DNA from: VXNE01 sp963664635
Lineage (GTDB): Bacteria > Pseudomonadota > Gammaproteobacteria > Pseudomonadales > Azotimanducaceae
Direction: 5' to 3'
Assembly (NCBI GenBank): GCA_963664635.1
Contig: OY761542.1
Coordinates: 806,001 to 870,000, forward strand
DNA length: 64,000 bases
Shown: piece by piece, positions 1 through 8,519 of the stretch
Layout of the letters: each line of letters begins with the position of its first letter
How positions within the stretch are numbered: the first letter of the stretch is position 1
Program-made: the position numbers and the translations under genes
Notes under the pieces: generated by a model
Seen by the model: only the letters and a program-made list of their open reading frames with translations
Database searches by the model: none
Told to the model about the DNA's origin: nothing

Positions 1-102
1 ATGACGATGGCGCGTTGCGGGCCGGCGGCCGGATCGTTCACGGGTTGCCCTCCTCAAGGTCGGCGTCCATGCTACGCCGCGGCTTCGGGACGCGCCAAGG
101 TT

Positions 103-297
103 GAGAGCCTTCAGCCGGGGAGCGCGAGGGGCTTGCCCCTCGCATGAGAGCCTTCAGCCGGGGAGCGCGAGGGGCTTGCCCCTCGCATGAGAGCCCTCAG
201 CCGGGGAGCGCGAGGGGGAACCCCTCGCAAAGAAGAGCCCTCAGCCGGGAGCGCGAGGGGGAACCCCTCGCATGAAAGAGCCCTCAGCCGGGGAGCG
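103..297. repeat. Tandem array of the 43-bp palindromic element (array 1)
   Basis: Two perfect 43-bp units (103-145 and 146-188) are followed by two diverged units (from 189 and 234) and a truncated fifth (about 276-297). Each unit has a lead GAGAGCCTTCAGCCGGGGA and a hairpin GCGAGGGGCTTGCCCCTCGC with 9-bp arms and a two-base loop. In units 3 and 4 the loop region reads GGGGGAACCCC. The same element recurs at 24631, 30359 and 30756, there inside genes. No spacers or cas genes accompany it, so it is not a CRISPR array. Open frames reading through it are by-products of the repeats. Confidence 0.9.
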
Positions 298-302
298 GGA
301 CG

Positions 303-397
303 GCGTGTGTCCACGGAGCGTCCGTGTGTCCACGGAACGTCCGCGCCGCTTGGGACGGCGTGTGTCCACGGAATGGAGGTCCACGGAACGTCCGGAG
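303..397. repeat. Short repeats with core GTCCACGGAACGTCCG
   Basis: Four copies of a 16-19 bp motif with core GTCCACGGA (roughly 307-324, 325-343, 362-378 and 379-397) lie between the palindromic array and the first gene. A longer block, GGGACGGCGTGTGTCCACGG, occurs at 296 and again at 352. The last copy ends in the GGAGG that serves as ribosome binding site for the gene at 403, so the repeat supplies part of its leader. Function unknown. Confidence 0.75.
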
Positions 398-402
398 GTC
401 AG

Positions 403-1374
403 ATGAACATCGATCCGCGACCGGTCGCCGAGCGTCTTTCCGGCATCTACGGGCGCACCGTCGAGTCGCCGCTCATGTATCCCACCGGGGTCGCGTTCCT
501 GGGCCGTCTCCGCCTGGCGGGGCCGGACGCCGGCGTCGCCGAGGACATCGCGCGTCTCGTGGATCCCCTGGTGGCGGCGCCGGACACCGTGCCCGAGTGG
601 GCCCCCTGCCTGGCGATGGCATGTTTCGCGAGCGAACTCTTCGGGGCTACCCGGGATCCGCGCTACCGCGACTTCCTGCTCCACCAGGCGAATCGTTTCG
701 TCCACGACCCGGACATCCGGGTGGAGGACTTCTTCTTTGCCGGAACCCTGCTCGGACGTGCGTACGCCGTCACGGGCGAGGCGTCGTACCGGCGGCGGCT
801 GGTGGACTACCTGCGCTCGGTCGACACCCGCCAGCCCAACGGCCTGTACTGGCACTGTCACGCATCGCCCTACTTCTGGGGCCGCGGCAACGCCTTCGCC
901 GCCCTCGGGTTCGCGGAGGCCCTGTCGCACGTCGGGGCGGCCGGTGAGGACGCGTTGCTCTCCGCACACCTGGCCCACCTTTCCGCACTCGCGGGACGCC
1001 AGGACGAGTCGGGCCTCTGGCGACAGCTCATCGACGAGCCTTCGACCTATCTCGAACACAGCGCCACGACCATGATCGGCGTGGCGCTGGCGCGCGGCGT
1101 GCGGGAAGGCCTTCTGCCGGACGACCCGTGGCGGTCGGTGGCCGAACGCGCCTGGGACGGCGCGGCGGCCCGCATCGGCGCCGGCGGCGAGCTGGACCAG
1201 GTCTGCGTCGGCACCGGACCCCTCGAATCCCGCGAGGCCTACGTGGACCGGCCGTTCAGCACCGGCTCGGACGCGCGCGGCGGCGCCATGGCCCTGTGGT
1301 TCGCGGTCGAGATGGTAGATTTGGCCGAGGGCGGCGCCGCGGCGTCCGGAACCAGGCAGGGAGGGGGTTCATGA
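403..1374 (+). CDS. Glycoside hydrolase family 88/105-like protein (unsaturated glycuronyl hydrolase type)
   Basis: The 323-residue product has the alpha/alpha-barrel character of the GH88/GH105 (YteR-like) family: alternating helices and the segment PYFWGRGNAFAALGFAEAL near residues 150-170, which resembles the family's W-x-R-G-N substrate-binding motif. Family members hydrate and cleave unsaturated uronic acids from pectin- or glycosaminoglycan-derived oligosaccharides; the exact substrate here cannot be told. No signal peptide is seen, so it is probably cytoplasmic. ATG 403 is chosen because GGAGG lies 5-9 bases upstream and homology begins there; the longer frame upstream only reads repeats. 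The stop overlaps the next start (ATGA). Confidence 0.7.
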   Translation: MNIDPRPVAERLSGIYGRTVESPLMYPTGVAFLGRLRLAGPDAGVAEDIARLVDPLVAAPDTVPEWAPCLAMACFASELFGATRDPRYRDFLLHQANRFVHDPDIRVEDFFFAGTLLGRAYAVTGEASYRRRLVDYLRSVDTRQPNGLYWHCHASPYFWGRGNAFAALGFAEALSHVGAAGEDALLSAHLAHLSALAGRQDESGLWRQLIDEPSTYLEHSATTMIGVALARGVREGLLPDDPWRSVAERAWDGAAARIGAGGELDQVCVGTGPLESREAYVDRPFSTGSDARGGAMALWFAVEMVDLAEGGAAASGTRQGGGS

Positions 1375-1739
1375 CCTCGATGGGCGAAGTGATCGGCCAG
1401 TACGGCGACCGGCCGTACCTGCTGACCGTTGGCGACGACGGCCCGCACACCAGCCATACCCGGGTGACGCTACGGGACGGCGGCGTGACCTGCCCGCTGA
1501 GCACCAGCGCCGCCCGCAACGTGCGCGTCCGTCCCGTCGTCTCGTTCCTGTGGCCGCCGCTGGAGCCGGGCGGCTACGCGATCATCGTGAACGGCACCGT
1601 GCGCCACGTGGAAGAACGCGTGCCCGAGCCGATCGCATCGATCGAGCTGTCCAAGGCCGTGTTTCACCGACCCGGGACGCCCCAGGCGGGCCATCAGGGC
1701 GCGTGCACGTCGGACTGCCTGCCGATTCGATTGCCCTGA
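1371..1739 (+). CDS. Pyridoxamine 5'-phosphate oxidase-like FMN-binding split-barrel protein
   Basis: A 122-residue protein with the compact beta-barrel pattern of the PNPOx-like flavin family: LLTVGDDGPHTSHTRVT near residues 18-34, followed by the strand RPVVSFLWPP. Such proteins bind FMN, F420 or heme and often reduce or sense small molecules; the substrate is unknown. Its ATG overlaps the stop of the upstream hydrolase by four bases, indicating translational coupling. Its last 46 bases overlap the tail of the convergent regulator at 1694. Confidence 0.6.
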   Translation: MTSMGEVIGQYGDRPYLLTVGDDGPHTSHTRVTLRDGGVTCPLSTSAARNVRVRPVVSFLWPPLEPGGYAIIVNGTVRHVEERVPEPIASIELSKAVFHRPGTPQAGHQGACTSDCLPIRLP

Positions 1740-2086
1740 GGGGAGGGACGCGGCGGCCCGAGCGTTCCGGAAGATCTGGAAGCCGGCGCGTCCTGCGCGA
1801 TGTGGACGGCGACCCTGGCATGGACATCGATCACGGCAAGCATGCGCATGAGCCGGTCGAGGGTAAAACGTCCGAGATTCGCGTTTCGGATGCGGGAAAA
1901 ATCCGCAGCAGCAAATCCGGTCGCCTCTGCAGCCTTGCGAACGGTGAGCCCTCGCTGGTCCAACGCTGCGATGATTCGGCTCGCGACGACGGCCTTTGCC
2001 TGCTTGAGGTCGGCGTCGGGGTCGTCAAAATCGCGGAAGACATTGCCGCTTCCGTTCACCAGTTCGAATGAGTGCTCATCGTTCAT
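1694..2086 (-). CDS. XRE/HigA2-type helix-turn-helix antitoxin (solitary)
   Basis: Residues about 28-95 form a Cro/C1-type helix-turn-helix (KAAEATGFAAADFSRIRN as recognition region) of the type encoded downstream of RelE/HigB-like toxins. Known relatives are near 95-100 residues; here the frame runs to 130 with a low-complexity tail, suggesting the original stop was lost. The ATG overlaps the stop of a tiny toxin remnant upstream (ATGA), the normal toxin-to-antitoxin coupling. With no intact toxin beside it, it is probably an orphan DNA-binding antitoxin or decaying gene. Confidence 0.65.
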   Translation of the reverse strand: MNDEHSFELVNGSGNVFRDFDDPDADLKQAKAVVASRIIAALDQRGLTVRKAAEATGFAAADFSRIRNANLGRFTLDRLMRMLAVIDVHARVAVHIAQDAPASRSSGTLGPPRPSPQGNRIGRQSDVHAP

Positions 2087-2145
2087 CGTGCCAGCTCTCT
2101 TCTCGCGGCCGGCACCCAGCCAATGGGTCGAACCTCCCTGTTCAC
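2083..2145 (-). pseudogene. Remnant of RelE/ParE-family (Gp49-like) toxin
   Basis: A frame opening at GTG 2145 reads 20 residues containing REVRPIGWVPAARRELAR and then stops. This resembles the N-terminus of COG4679-type mRNA-cleaving toxins, which usually run about 110 residues. The stop overlaps the antitoxin start exactly as in intact modules, so the middle and C-terminus appear deleted while both ends survive. The call rests on a short motif and on position. Confidence 0.4.
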
Positions 2146-2296
2146 CCGACGTATGTTGTCAATTTCGACTACGACGGTCCATTGCCGCGCCGCGCCGTCT
2201 GCGAGCAGAACCGGGCGGACCTGCGTGACCACGCTCGATAGCCGCGTCCGAAGTTGTAGACTGCCGTCCGCCGTCCCGGAACCCTCGGAGGCTCCA

Positions 2297-3703
2297 ATGA
2301 CCACGCCATACCCCGATCACCCGCAACTCACCGGCAACTTCGCGCCCATTCGCATGGAGTGCGACCTCGACGACGTGATCGTGCGCGGCGACCTGCCGGC
2401 GGATCTGGACATCACCTATTACCGCAACGGTCCCGACCCGCAGTTCCCGCCGCGGGGCGACCACCACTGGTTCGCCGGCGACGGCATGCTGCACATGTTC
2501 CGGATCCGGGACGGCCGCGTGCGCTACCGCAACCGCTGGGCGCGCACGACGAAGTGGACCCTCGAGCGGCGCGAGGGGCGCAGCCTGTTCAACCCGTTCA
2601 ACCCGATGGACACCGACCCGGTCGCCCAGGGCGTGGAGACCGACGGGCTCGCCAACACGAACGTCGTCTGGCACGGGGGCCGGCTGCTGGCGCTCGAGGA
2701 AGGCCACGCGCCGTTCGAGCTCGACCCGGAGACGCTCGACTCGAAGGGCGCCTGGAACTTCGGCGGAAGCCTCGAAGGTCCCATGACGGCGCATCCCAAG
2801 ATGGACCCGAAGACGGGCGAGATGCTCTTCTTCGGTTACATGGCCGACGGCATCTTCTCGCCCGGGATGAGCTACCAGGCGGTGGACCGGAACGGCGCGC
2901 TTACCCGTTCGGACCGGTTCCAGGCCCCGTTCGCGAGCATGGTGCACGACTTCATGGTCACCGACGAGCATGTGCTGTTCCCGATCTTTCCGCTGACGGG
3001 CAGCATGGAACGGGCCTTTCGCGGCGAGCCGCCCTTCGCGTGGGAGCCGGACAAGGGCACCCACGTCGGCGTGATGCGCCGCGACGGATCGGTGGAGGAC
3101 ATCCGCTGGTTCGAGACGGACCCCTGCTACGTGTTCCATCCCATGAACGCGTGGACGGACGGCGACCGAATCGTTGCCCACGTCATGCAGTTCGAGGAGG
3201 CGCCGCTGTTTCCGAAGGCGGACGGCAGCCCGGCCGACCCGGCGAAGGCGAACGCGCGTCTCTGCGAGTGGGTCATAGACCTGGCGGACAACTCGAACGG
3301 CATCCAGCGCCGCTATCTCGACGACATCACCGGGGAGTTCCCGCGCCTCGACGAACGCTTTGCGGGCAACGCCTACCGGCACGGGTACTACGGCGCCGCC
3401 ATCGACACGGGGCCGGGCCTCGGCTTCAACGCGGTCGCGCACCACGACTTCGCGGCGGGCCGCCGCAGCGAATACGTGCTGCCGGAAGGCGACGTGACCG
3501 GCGAGCCCGTCTTCGTGCCGAAATCGGCAGACGCCGCGGAGGGAGAGGGCTACCTGCTCTCGGTGGTCTACCGGGCGCGCGAGAACCGCAGCGACCTCGT
3601 GTTCCTGGATGCCGGCGACGTGGCGCGGGGTCCGATCGCCTGCGCGGAGCTGCCGCACCGCGTACCGTACGGTTTCCACGGCAACTGGAGATTCAACGCC
3701 TGA
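2297..3703 (+). CDS. Carotenoid oxygenase (carotenoid cleavage dioxygenase family)
   Basis: The 468-residue protein has the family's four iron-binding histidines in expected contexts: H166 (TAHPK), H217 (VHDF), H281 (FHPMNAW) and H461 (HGNW, eight residues from the end). GDGMLHMFRI near residue 61 is also typical. Family members are seven-bladed propellers with non-heme Fe(II) that oxidatively cleave carotenoids, apocarotenoids, stilbenes or lignin-type alkenes; the substrate here is not predictable. ATG 2297 has GGAGG six bases upstream. No export signal is visible. An aminotransferase follows 35 bp downstream. Confidence 0.88.
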   Translation: MTTPYPDHPQLTGNFAPIRMECDLDDVIVRGDLPADLDITYYRNGPDPQFPPRGDHHWFAGDGMLHMFRIRDGRVRYRNRWARTTKWTLERREGRSLFNPFNPMDTDPVAQGVETDGLANTNVVWHGGRLLALEEGHAPFELDPETLDSKGAWNFGGSLEGPMTAHPKMDPKTGEMLFFGYMADGIFSPGMSYQAVDRNGALTRSDRFQAPFASMVHDFMVTDEHVLFPIFPLTGSMERAFRGEPPFAWEPDKGTHVGVMRRDGSVEDIRWFETDPCYVFHPMNAWTDGDRIVAHVMQFEEAPLFPKADGSPADPAKANARLCEWVIDLADNSNGIQRRYLDDITGEFPRLDERFAGNAYRHGYYGAAIDTGPGLGFNAVAHHDFAAGRRSEYVLPEGDVTGEPVFVPKSADAAEGEGYLLSVVYRARENRSDLVFLDAGDVARGPIACAELPHRVPYGFHGNWRFNA

Positions 3704-3738
3704 CGCCGGCGGCGCCCACCGCATCGGGGAACGTAGCC

Positions 3739-4884
3739 TTGAGCATCGTCAGCAAGCTGCCCGACGAGGGCACGACGATCTTCACGATCATGTCGAAGCT
3801 CGCGGCGGACGAGGGGGCCATGAACCTGTCGCAGGGGTTCCCGGACTTCGACGCGCCGCCGGGGCTTCTCGAGCGGGTCGGGTACTACCTGACGCACGGC
3901 TACAACCAGTATCCGCCGATGTCCGGCATCGAGCCGCTGCGGGAGGGGATCGCCGCCAAGGTGCTCGACCTGTACGGCGTCCGGGTCGATCCGGAGAGCG
4001 AAGTCACCGTCACGTCGGGTGGCACCGAGGCGCTCTACTGCGCGATGACCGCGGTGATCCACCCCGGGGACGAGGTGATCCTGTTCGATCCGGCCTACGA
4101 CGCCTACCGCCCGGTGGTCGACCTGAACGGCGGCGTGCCGGTCCGCCTGCCCCTGACGGCGCCCGCCTTCCGCCCGGACTGGGATCGCGTGCGCGACGCT
4201 GTGAACGACCGCACCCGGCTCATCGTCGTCAACACGCCGCACAACCCCAGCGGCGGCGCCTGGACGGCCGAGGACACCGCCGCGCTCGCGGACATCGTCG
4301 CGAACCGGGAGATGTACATCGTCTCCGACGAGGTCTACGAGCACATCGTCTTCGACGGACGGCGGCACGAGAGCATGACGCGCACGCCGGGGCTCTTCGA
4401 GCGAAGCTTCGTGGTGTCCTCCTTTGGCAAGACGTACCACGCGACGGGGTGGAAGGTCGGCTACTGCGTCGCGCCGGCGCCCCTCACGAAGGAGTTCCGT
4501 GGCATCCACCAGTGGGTGAACTTCACGACGCCGACGCCCCTGCAGCACGGCATCGCGGACTTCCTCGGGGAGTGTCCGGAACACCACCACGGGCTCGCCG
4601 CCTTCTATCAGCACAAGCGCGACCTCTTCAACGGCATGCTGGCGGACTCCCGCTTCGCACTGACCCCCTCCGCCGGCACGTTCTTCCAGTTGCTCGACTA
4701 CTCGGCCGTCAGCAACGAAGCCGACGTCGACCTGGCGCACCGGCTGACGGTGGAACACAAGATCGCTTCGATCCCGGTCTCCGTCTTCTACGCCGACCCG
4801 CCTGACCAACGTTTCCTGCGGTTCTGCTTCGCCAAGGACGACGACACGCTGGTCCGCGCCGCCGAGATCCTCCGCGGGCTGTGA
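3739..4884 (+). CDS. ybdL: Methionine (glutamine-dependent) aminotransferase, class I/II PLP enzyme
   Basis: The 381-residue protein closely follows the YbdL pattern: SKLPDEGTTIFTIMS at the start, MNLSQGFPDFD, NTPHNPSGG (165-173) and the PLP lysine K231 in SSFGKTYHATGWK. YbdL-type enzymes transaminate methionine and aromatic amino acids, in the salvage route turning 4-methylthio-2-oxobutanoate back into methionine with glutamine as donor. TTG 3739 is preferred because homology begins immediately after it; the next ATG would cut off SKLP. The following omega-amidase gene overlaps by four bases (GTGA), and pairing of these two activities is known. Confidence 0.85.
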   Translation: MSIVSKLPDEGTTIFTIMSKLAADEGAMNLSQGFPDFDAPPGLLERVGYYLTHGYNQYPPMSGIEPLREGIAAKVLDLYGVRVDPESEVTVTSGGTEALYCAMTAVIHPGDEVILFDPAYDAYRPVVDLNGGVPVRLPLTAPAFRPDWDRVRDAVNDRTRLIVVNTPHNPSGGAWTAEDTAALADIVANREMYIVSDEVYEHIVFDGRRHESMTRTPGLFERSFVVSSFGKTYHATGWKVGYCVAPAPLTKEFRGIHQWVNFTTPTPLQHGIADFLGECPEHHHGLAAFYQHKRDLFNGMLADSRFALTPSAGTFFQLLDYSAVSNEADVDLAHRLTVEHKIASIPVSVFYADPPDQRFLRFCFAKDDDTLVRAAEILRGL

Positions 4885-5648
4885 AGATCGCCGTCGTCCA
4901 GACCGCCCTCGACTGGCACGACCCGGCCGCGAACCGGCGGCGTTTCGATGCGTGGTTCCAGCAGGTCGAGCCCGAAACCGATCTGGTCGTCCTGCCCGAG
5001 ATGTTCAGCACCGGGTTCACCATGGACTCCCGCGAAGTGGCGGAGACGATGGACGGGCCGACCGTCTCCTGGTTGCGGGACCGCTCGGCGTCGCTTGGGG
5101 CGGTGCTGGTCGGCAGCGTCGTGATCCGCGACGGCGAGCGCTGGTTCAACCGGCTCGTATGGATGCCTCCGGACGGCGCGGCGACGACGTACGACAAGCG
5201 GCACCGCTTCCGCATGGCGGGGGAGCACGAGCACTACGATGCCGGGTCGGAACGGGTCGTGGTGACCCACGGCGACTGGCGCGTGTGTCCGCTCATCTGC
5301 TACGACCTGCGCTTCCCCGTCTGGTCACGCAATCGCGGCGATTACGATGTCCTCCTCTATCCGGCGAACTGGCCGGCCGCGCGCCAGGTGCACTGGAACG
5401 GCCTGCTGCGGGCGCGGGCCATCGAGAACCAGTGCTTCGTGGTCGGCGTGAACCGCATTGGACAGGACGGCAACGGCGTCGTCTACCGCGGCGGCACGGC
5501 GGTCTACGACTTCGAGGGCGCGGCCCTGGCGGAGATCTTCGACGAGGAGCGGGTCGTGCATGTCCGGTTGGACAGGCAGGCACTCCGCGGCTATCGTGCC
5601 GCGTTCCCCGCCTGGCGGGACGCCGACGAGTTCGAGCTGCGCCCGTAA
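4881..5648 (+). CDS. Omega-amidase, nitrilase superfamily (YafV-like)
   Basis: A 255-residue carbon-nitrogen hydrolase with the complete Glu-Lys-Cys triad: E40 (VLPEMF), K106 (TYDKRHRF) and C140 (PLICYDLRF). Omega-amidases hydrolyse alpha-ketoglutaramate, the by-product of glutamine transamination, to alpha-ketoglutarate and ammonia, pulling the upstream aminotransferase forward. GTG 4881 overlaps the aminotransferase stop, so the two are translationally coupled and probably form one salvage unit. Length and FSTGFTMD after the catalytic Glu fit the YafV group. Confidence 0.88.
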   Translation: MKIAVVQTALDWHDPAANRRRFDAWFQQVEPETDLVVLPEMFSTGFTMDSREVAETMDGPTVSWLRDRSASLGAVLVGSVVIRDGERWFNRLVWMPPDGAATTYDKRHRFRMAGEHEHYDAGSERVVVTHGDWRVCPLICYDLRFPVWSRNRGDYDVLLYPANWPAARQVHWNGLLRARAIENQCFVVGVNRIGQDGNGVVYRGGTAVYDFEGAALAEIFDEERVVHVRLDRQALRGYRAAFPAWRDADEFELRP

Positions 5649-5667
5649 CGACCGCCGCGACCACCTG

Positions 5668-6003
5668 ATGAAGACCGGGATACGGACCCTCGCCCTGGCC
5701 ATGCTCCTCGCGTGGTTGCCCGCGTGCGACCGCGGCGACTCCCCGGACCATCCCGGCAAGCGCACCTACGAACGCTACTGCTTCTCCTGCCACGCCGCCG
5801 GCGTCGCCGATGCGCCGAGGTTCGGGGACCGGGAGTCCTGGGGGACGCGGCTGGAGAAGGGGGAGGACGCGCTGCTGCAGTCGGTGATCGACGGGATGCC
5901 GCCTGGCATGCCGCCGATGGGCCTCTGCATGGCCTGCAGCGAGGAGCAGTTGCGGGACTCGGTGGACTACATGCTCGAGGCGCTCGCGGCGGGGCCGCAA
6001 TAG
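5668..6003 (+). CDS. Lipoprotein cytochrome c (c5-like, single heme)
   Basis: A 111-residue protein with a lipoprotein signal ending in LPAC (Cys20), one heme site CFSCH at 38-42, and a methionine/cysteine-rich loop GMPPGMPPMGLCMAC that resembles the axial-Met region and the conserved Cys pair of cytochrome c5. It should be a membrane-anchored periplasmic electron carrier. It starts 19 bp after the omega-amidase gene with no promoter seen, so it may be carried by readthrough. The partner oxidase or reductase is not in the window. Confidence 0.8.
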   Translation: MKTGIRTLALAMLLAWLPACDRGDSPDHPGKRTYERYCFSCHAAGVADAPRFGDRESWGTRLEKGEDALLQSVIDGMPPGMPPMGLCMACSEEQLRDSVDYMLEALAAGPQ

Positions 6004-6034
6004 CATCGTGACCGTCACGCGCGACGAAATGCAC

Positions 6035-6095
6035 CGAACGGTAAATTTTCGTTGACACGCCGAGGGTCTGGATGGGATATTCCCGAGCGGTAAAT
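6035..6095 (+). promoter_or_regulatory. hipB promoter with paired operator-like repeats
   Basis: Two direct copies of CGA(A/G)CGGTAAAT lie at 6035-6046 and 6084-6095. Between them is a sigma-70-type promoter: TTGACA at 6052-6057 and GATATT at 6076-6081, 18 bp apart. The second copy ends five bases before the hipB start. HipB-type antitoxins repress their own operons through paired operators, so this arrangement fits autorepression; binding itself is inferred. Confidence 0.65.
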
Positions 6096-6100
6096 CTGCC

Positions 6101-6325
6101 GTGTCGAACCGAGTCCTGACGCCGGCCGAGATCGGCGATGTCGTGCGGACCGCCCGCAAGGCTGCGGGGCTGCGGCAGTACGAGCTTGCCGGCGCGGCAG
6201 GGGTGGGTCTGCGTTTCCTCGTCGAGCTCGAGCGGGGCAAACCCACCGCGCAGCTCGGCAAGACGCTCGAAGTGCTCAGGGCGCTTGGGTGCCGGTTCGA
6301 CATCGCGCCGCCGATGGACTCCTGA
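6101..6325 (+). CDS. hipB: HipB-type XRE antitoxin / autorepressor
   Basis: A 74-residue helix-turn-helix protein (GDVVRTARKAAGLRQYELAGAAGV, split here as GDVVRTARKAAG then LRQYELAGAAGV) of the HipB/y4mF group. HipB neutralises the HipA kinase and represses the operon. GTG 6101 is chosen since it lies just behind the promoter and operator pair and gives the family's usual N-terminus and length. The frameshifted hipA begins 13 bp after the stop. Confidence 0.8.
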   Translation: MSNRVLTPAEIGDVVRTARKAAGLRQYELAGAAGVGLRFLVELERGKPTAQLGKTLEVLRALGCRFDIAPPMDS

Positions 6326-6338
6326 AGCGGTCGAACGC

Positions 6339-7590
6339 GTGGCCGGGACTCTCCAGGTCTGGTGGGACCATCGGGTCGTGGGTCGCCTCACCCAGGACCG
6401 ACATGGCGAACTGGGCTTCGAGTACGACGGGGACTGGGTGCAGCACCCGGACGCCCCGGCCCTGTCGGCGTCGTTGCCGAAGCGCGAGGGCGCCTACCGC
6501 GGTCGTGAGTGCCGGCCGTTCTTCGCGGGGCTCCTGCCCGACGAGGGCCAGCGTGAGGCGGTGGCACGGGCGCTCGGCGTCTCCCCGGGCAACGACTTCG
6601 CCCTGCTGGAGCGGCTGGGCGGCGACGTGGCGGGGGCGCTGCAACTCCTGCCGAGCGGGCGAGTCGCCGGCCGAGGGCGTGCCCGACGCCCAACCGGAGC
6701 CGCTCGACGATGCGGCGTTGGCCCGCGTTCTGGACACGCTGCCGATGCGACCCCTGCTGGCGGGGGACGGGGACCTGAGATTGTCGCTCGCCGGGGCCCA
6801 GTCGAAGCTGCCGGTTGTTCTCGTCGCCGGGGCCGTTGCGTTGCCCGCGCGGGGCCAGCCGACCACGCACATACTCAAGCCCGCGATGGAGCGCTTCCCG
6901 GGTACGACCGAGAATGAAGGCTTCGCGATGCGTCTCGCGCTGGCGAGCGGCCTCGATGCCGCGGCCGTCGAGCCACGGATGGTCGACGGGCGCCCGTTCC
7001 TCCTGGTGGAACGGTACGACCGGGCGGTAACCGCGGACGGCGTGGCGCGGATCCACCAGGAGGACTTCTGCCAGGCACTCGGCGTCCCGCCGGAGCGCAA
7101 GTACGCGGGGGAAGGCGGGCCGACCTTCCGCGACAGCTTCGCACTCCTGCGGCGCGTCGCGGCGCGACCGGCGGTCGAGGTCCTGAAGCTGCTCGACGCC
7201 GCGGTGTTCAACCTGATCGTCGGCAACGCGGACGCACACGGCAAGAACTTCTCGCTGCTTCACGATGGCCGGGGTCCTCGCCTCGCTCCCCTCTACGACC
7301 TGCTCGCCACCGTGGCCTACCCGGAGCTCGCGCCCCGGTTCGCCATGAGGTTCGGCAGGCGCAGGACACTGGAGGAGATGGACGCCAGGGGGTGGGTATC
7401 GTTCGCGAACGATGGCGGATTGAGCCTCCCGCTGGTCCGCCGTCGCGTCGTCGAGGTGGCGGAACGCGTGGAGGCCAATGCCGAGGAGATCGCTGACCGG
7501 TTGGTGCGCCCGGGACTGGATGAAGCCCTGCTCGGTACGCTGGCGCGCACGACCGCGCGTCGCGCGCAACGCTGTACCCGTACGACCTGA
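6339..7590 (+). pseudogene. hipA: HipA-family serine/threonine kinase toxin, frameshifted
   Basis: The N-terminal HipA domain (LQVWWDHRVVGRLTQDR, then FFAGLLPDEGQR) is read in one frame from GTG 6339 to about 6660. The kinase part (SLAGAQSKLPV, HILKPAMERFPGTTENE, NLIVGNADAHGKNFSLLH, LAPLYDLLAT) continues in the next frame to 7590. Removing one C at about 6660 (AGCGGGC|GAGTCG) would join LLPSG to ESPAEG and restore about 416 residues. HipA phosphorylates glutamyl-tRNA synthetase and causes persistence. As read, the toxin is inactive unless the extra base is a sequencing error; the antitoxin is intact and all kinase motifs survive. Confidence 0.82.
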
Positions 7591-7763
7591 GCGGCCGCTG
7601 GGCGGCTGCCCGGCGGTCCGCGAGGTGGCCGATTCCGCCACTTTGTGGCGCAGCGTGCGGACCGCCGGCGCCGGCAGTTTTGCAACCCCTTGATTTGATG
7701 TGGCCTTCCAGACTGGAACGATTCCTGCTATGAAGTTCCCCAGGTAACCGCGGAAGCCGAACC

Positions 7764-8213
7764 ATGACCCACTGGCTCCCAGGCGACATCGTCGCGCGCC
7801 GCAAGGGATTCCTGATGCACCAGGGCGTCGTGCTGCGCGACGGCAAGGTGCTGCACAACACCCCGCTGCGCGGCGAGCACGTGACGACCGAGTCCGAGTT
7901 TCGCCGGGGCAAGCCCATGCGCGTGCGGCACCTCGACGAGGCCCAGCGCCTCAACACGCTTCGGTACGCCGAGCAGGGCGAGCGGCGCGGTTACAACGTC
8001 TTCACCAACAACTGCGAGCACACGGTGACGCGGGCGGCGGGCGGGCGCGCGGCAAGCCCGCAACTCGCGACGTGGGCGGCGGGCGTGGGGACCGCGGCGG
8101 TGGCCTTCGCGCTCACGCGGCACCCGCTGGTGGCCGTCGCCGGCTATGCGCTCGGACGCCGGGTGGCCAGGCGACTCACCCGGGGTGCGGACACACGGGA
8201 GACACGCGGATGA
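7764..8213 (+). CDS. LRAT-like (NlpC/P60 superfamily) cysteine hydrolase/acyltransferase
   Basis: A 149-residue protein with LRAT-family signatures: an early histidine in FLMHQGVVL (H19) and the active-site block TNNCEHTVT (C84, H86). LRAT-like proteins are permuted papain-fold thiol acyltransferases or hydrolases acting on lipids or retinoids; bacterial substrates are mostly unknown. A hydrophobic stretch (TAAVAFALTRHPLVAVAGYAL) follows near residues 110-130 and may anchor it in the membrane. It overlaps the next small membrane protein (ATGA), suggesting the two work together at the membrane. Confidence 0.68.
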   Translation: MTHWLPGDIVARRKGFLMHQGVVLRDGKVLHNTPLRGEHVTTESEFRRGKPMRVRHLDEAQRLNTLRYAEQGERRGYNVFTNNCEHTVTRAAGGRAASPQLATWAAGVGTAAVAFALTRHPLVAVAGYALGRRVARRLTRGADTRETRG

Positions 8214-8503
8214 AGCGACGATACTCGGTTGAGTGGGATTCCCGGGACATGCGCATTGACGGGCGCCCCGTGCGGAGCCCGCTGGCGCGTTTCCTGGTCG
8301 CCGCGTGCGCCGTGGCCCTCGGGGCGGCCGCGGTGTGGCTCGCGCTCTTCGTGATCCTCCCGATCGTGGGGGTGACGGTGGGCATCGTCATCGGCGTGAT
8401 TCTCGCCGCCATCGGCGGGCTCGTGGCGCTGCTCTTCGCGCTGCCGTGGATCCTCGCGTTCCTGGCGGCGATCGGGCTCCTGAAGTGGCTGTTCGGCCGC
8501 TGA
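8210..8503 (+). CDS. Small membrane protein of unknown function
   Basis: A 97-residue protein with a charged N-terminus of about 30 residues and then two or three hydrophobic helices rich in Val, Ile, Gly and Ala (about 30-95), ending LLKWLFGR. I recognise no family. The ATG overlaps the stop of the LRAT-like gene, so it is translationally coupled and may be its membrane partner. Confidence 0.6.
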   Translation: MKRRYSVEWDSRDMRIDGRPVRSPLARFLVAACAVALGAAAVWLALFVILPIVGVTVGIVIGVILAAIGGLVALLFALPWILAFLAAIGLLKWLFGR

Positions 8504-8519
8504 GCCGGACCCCGCGGCG

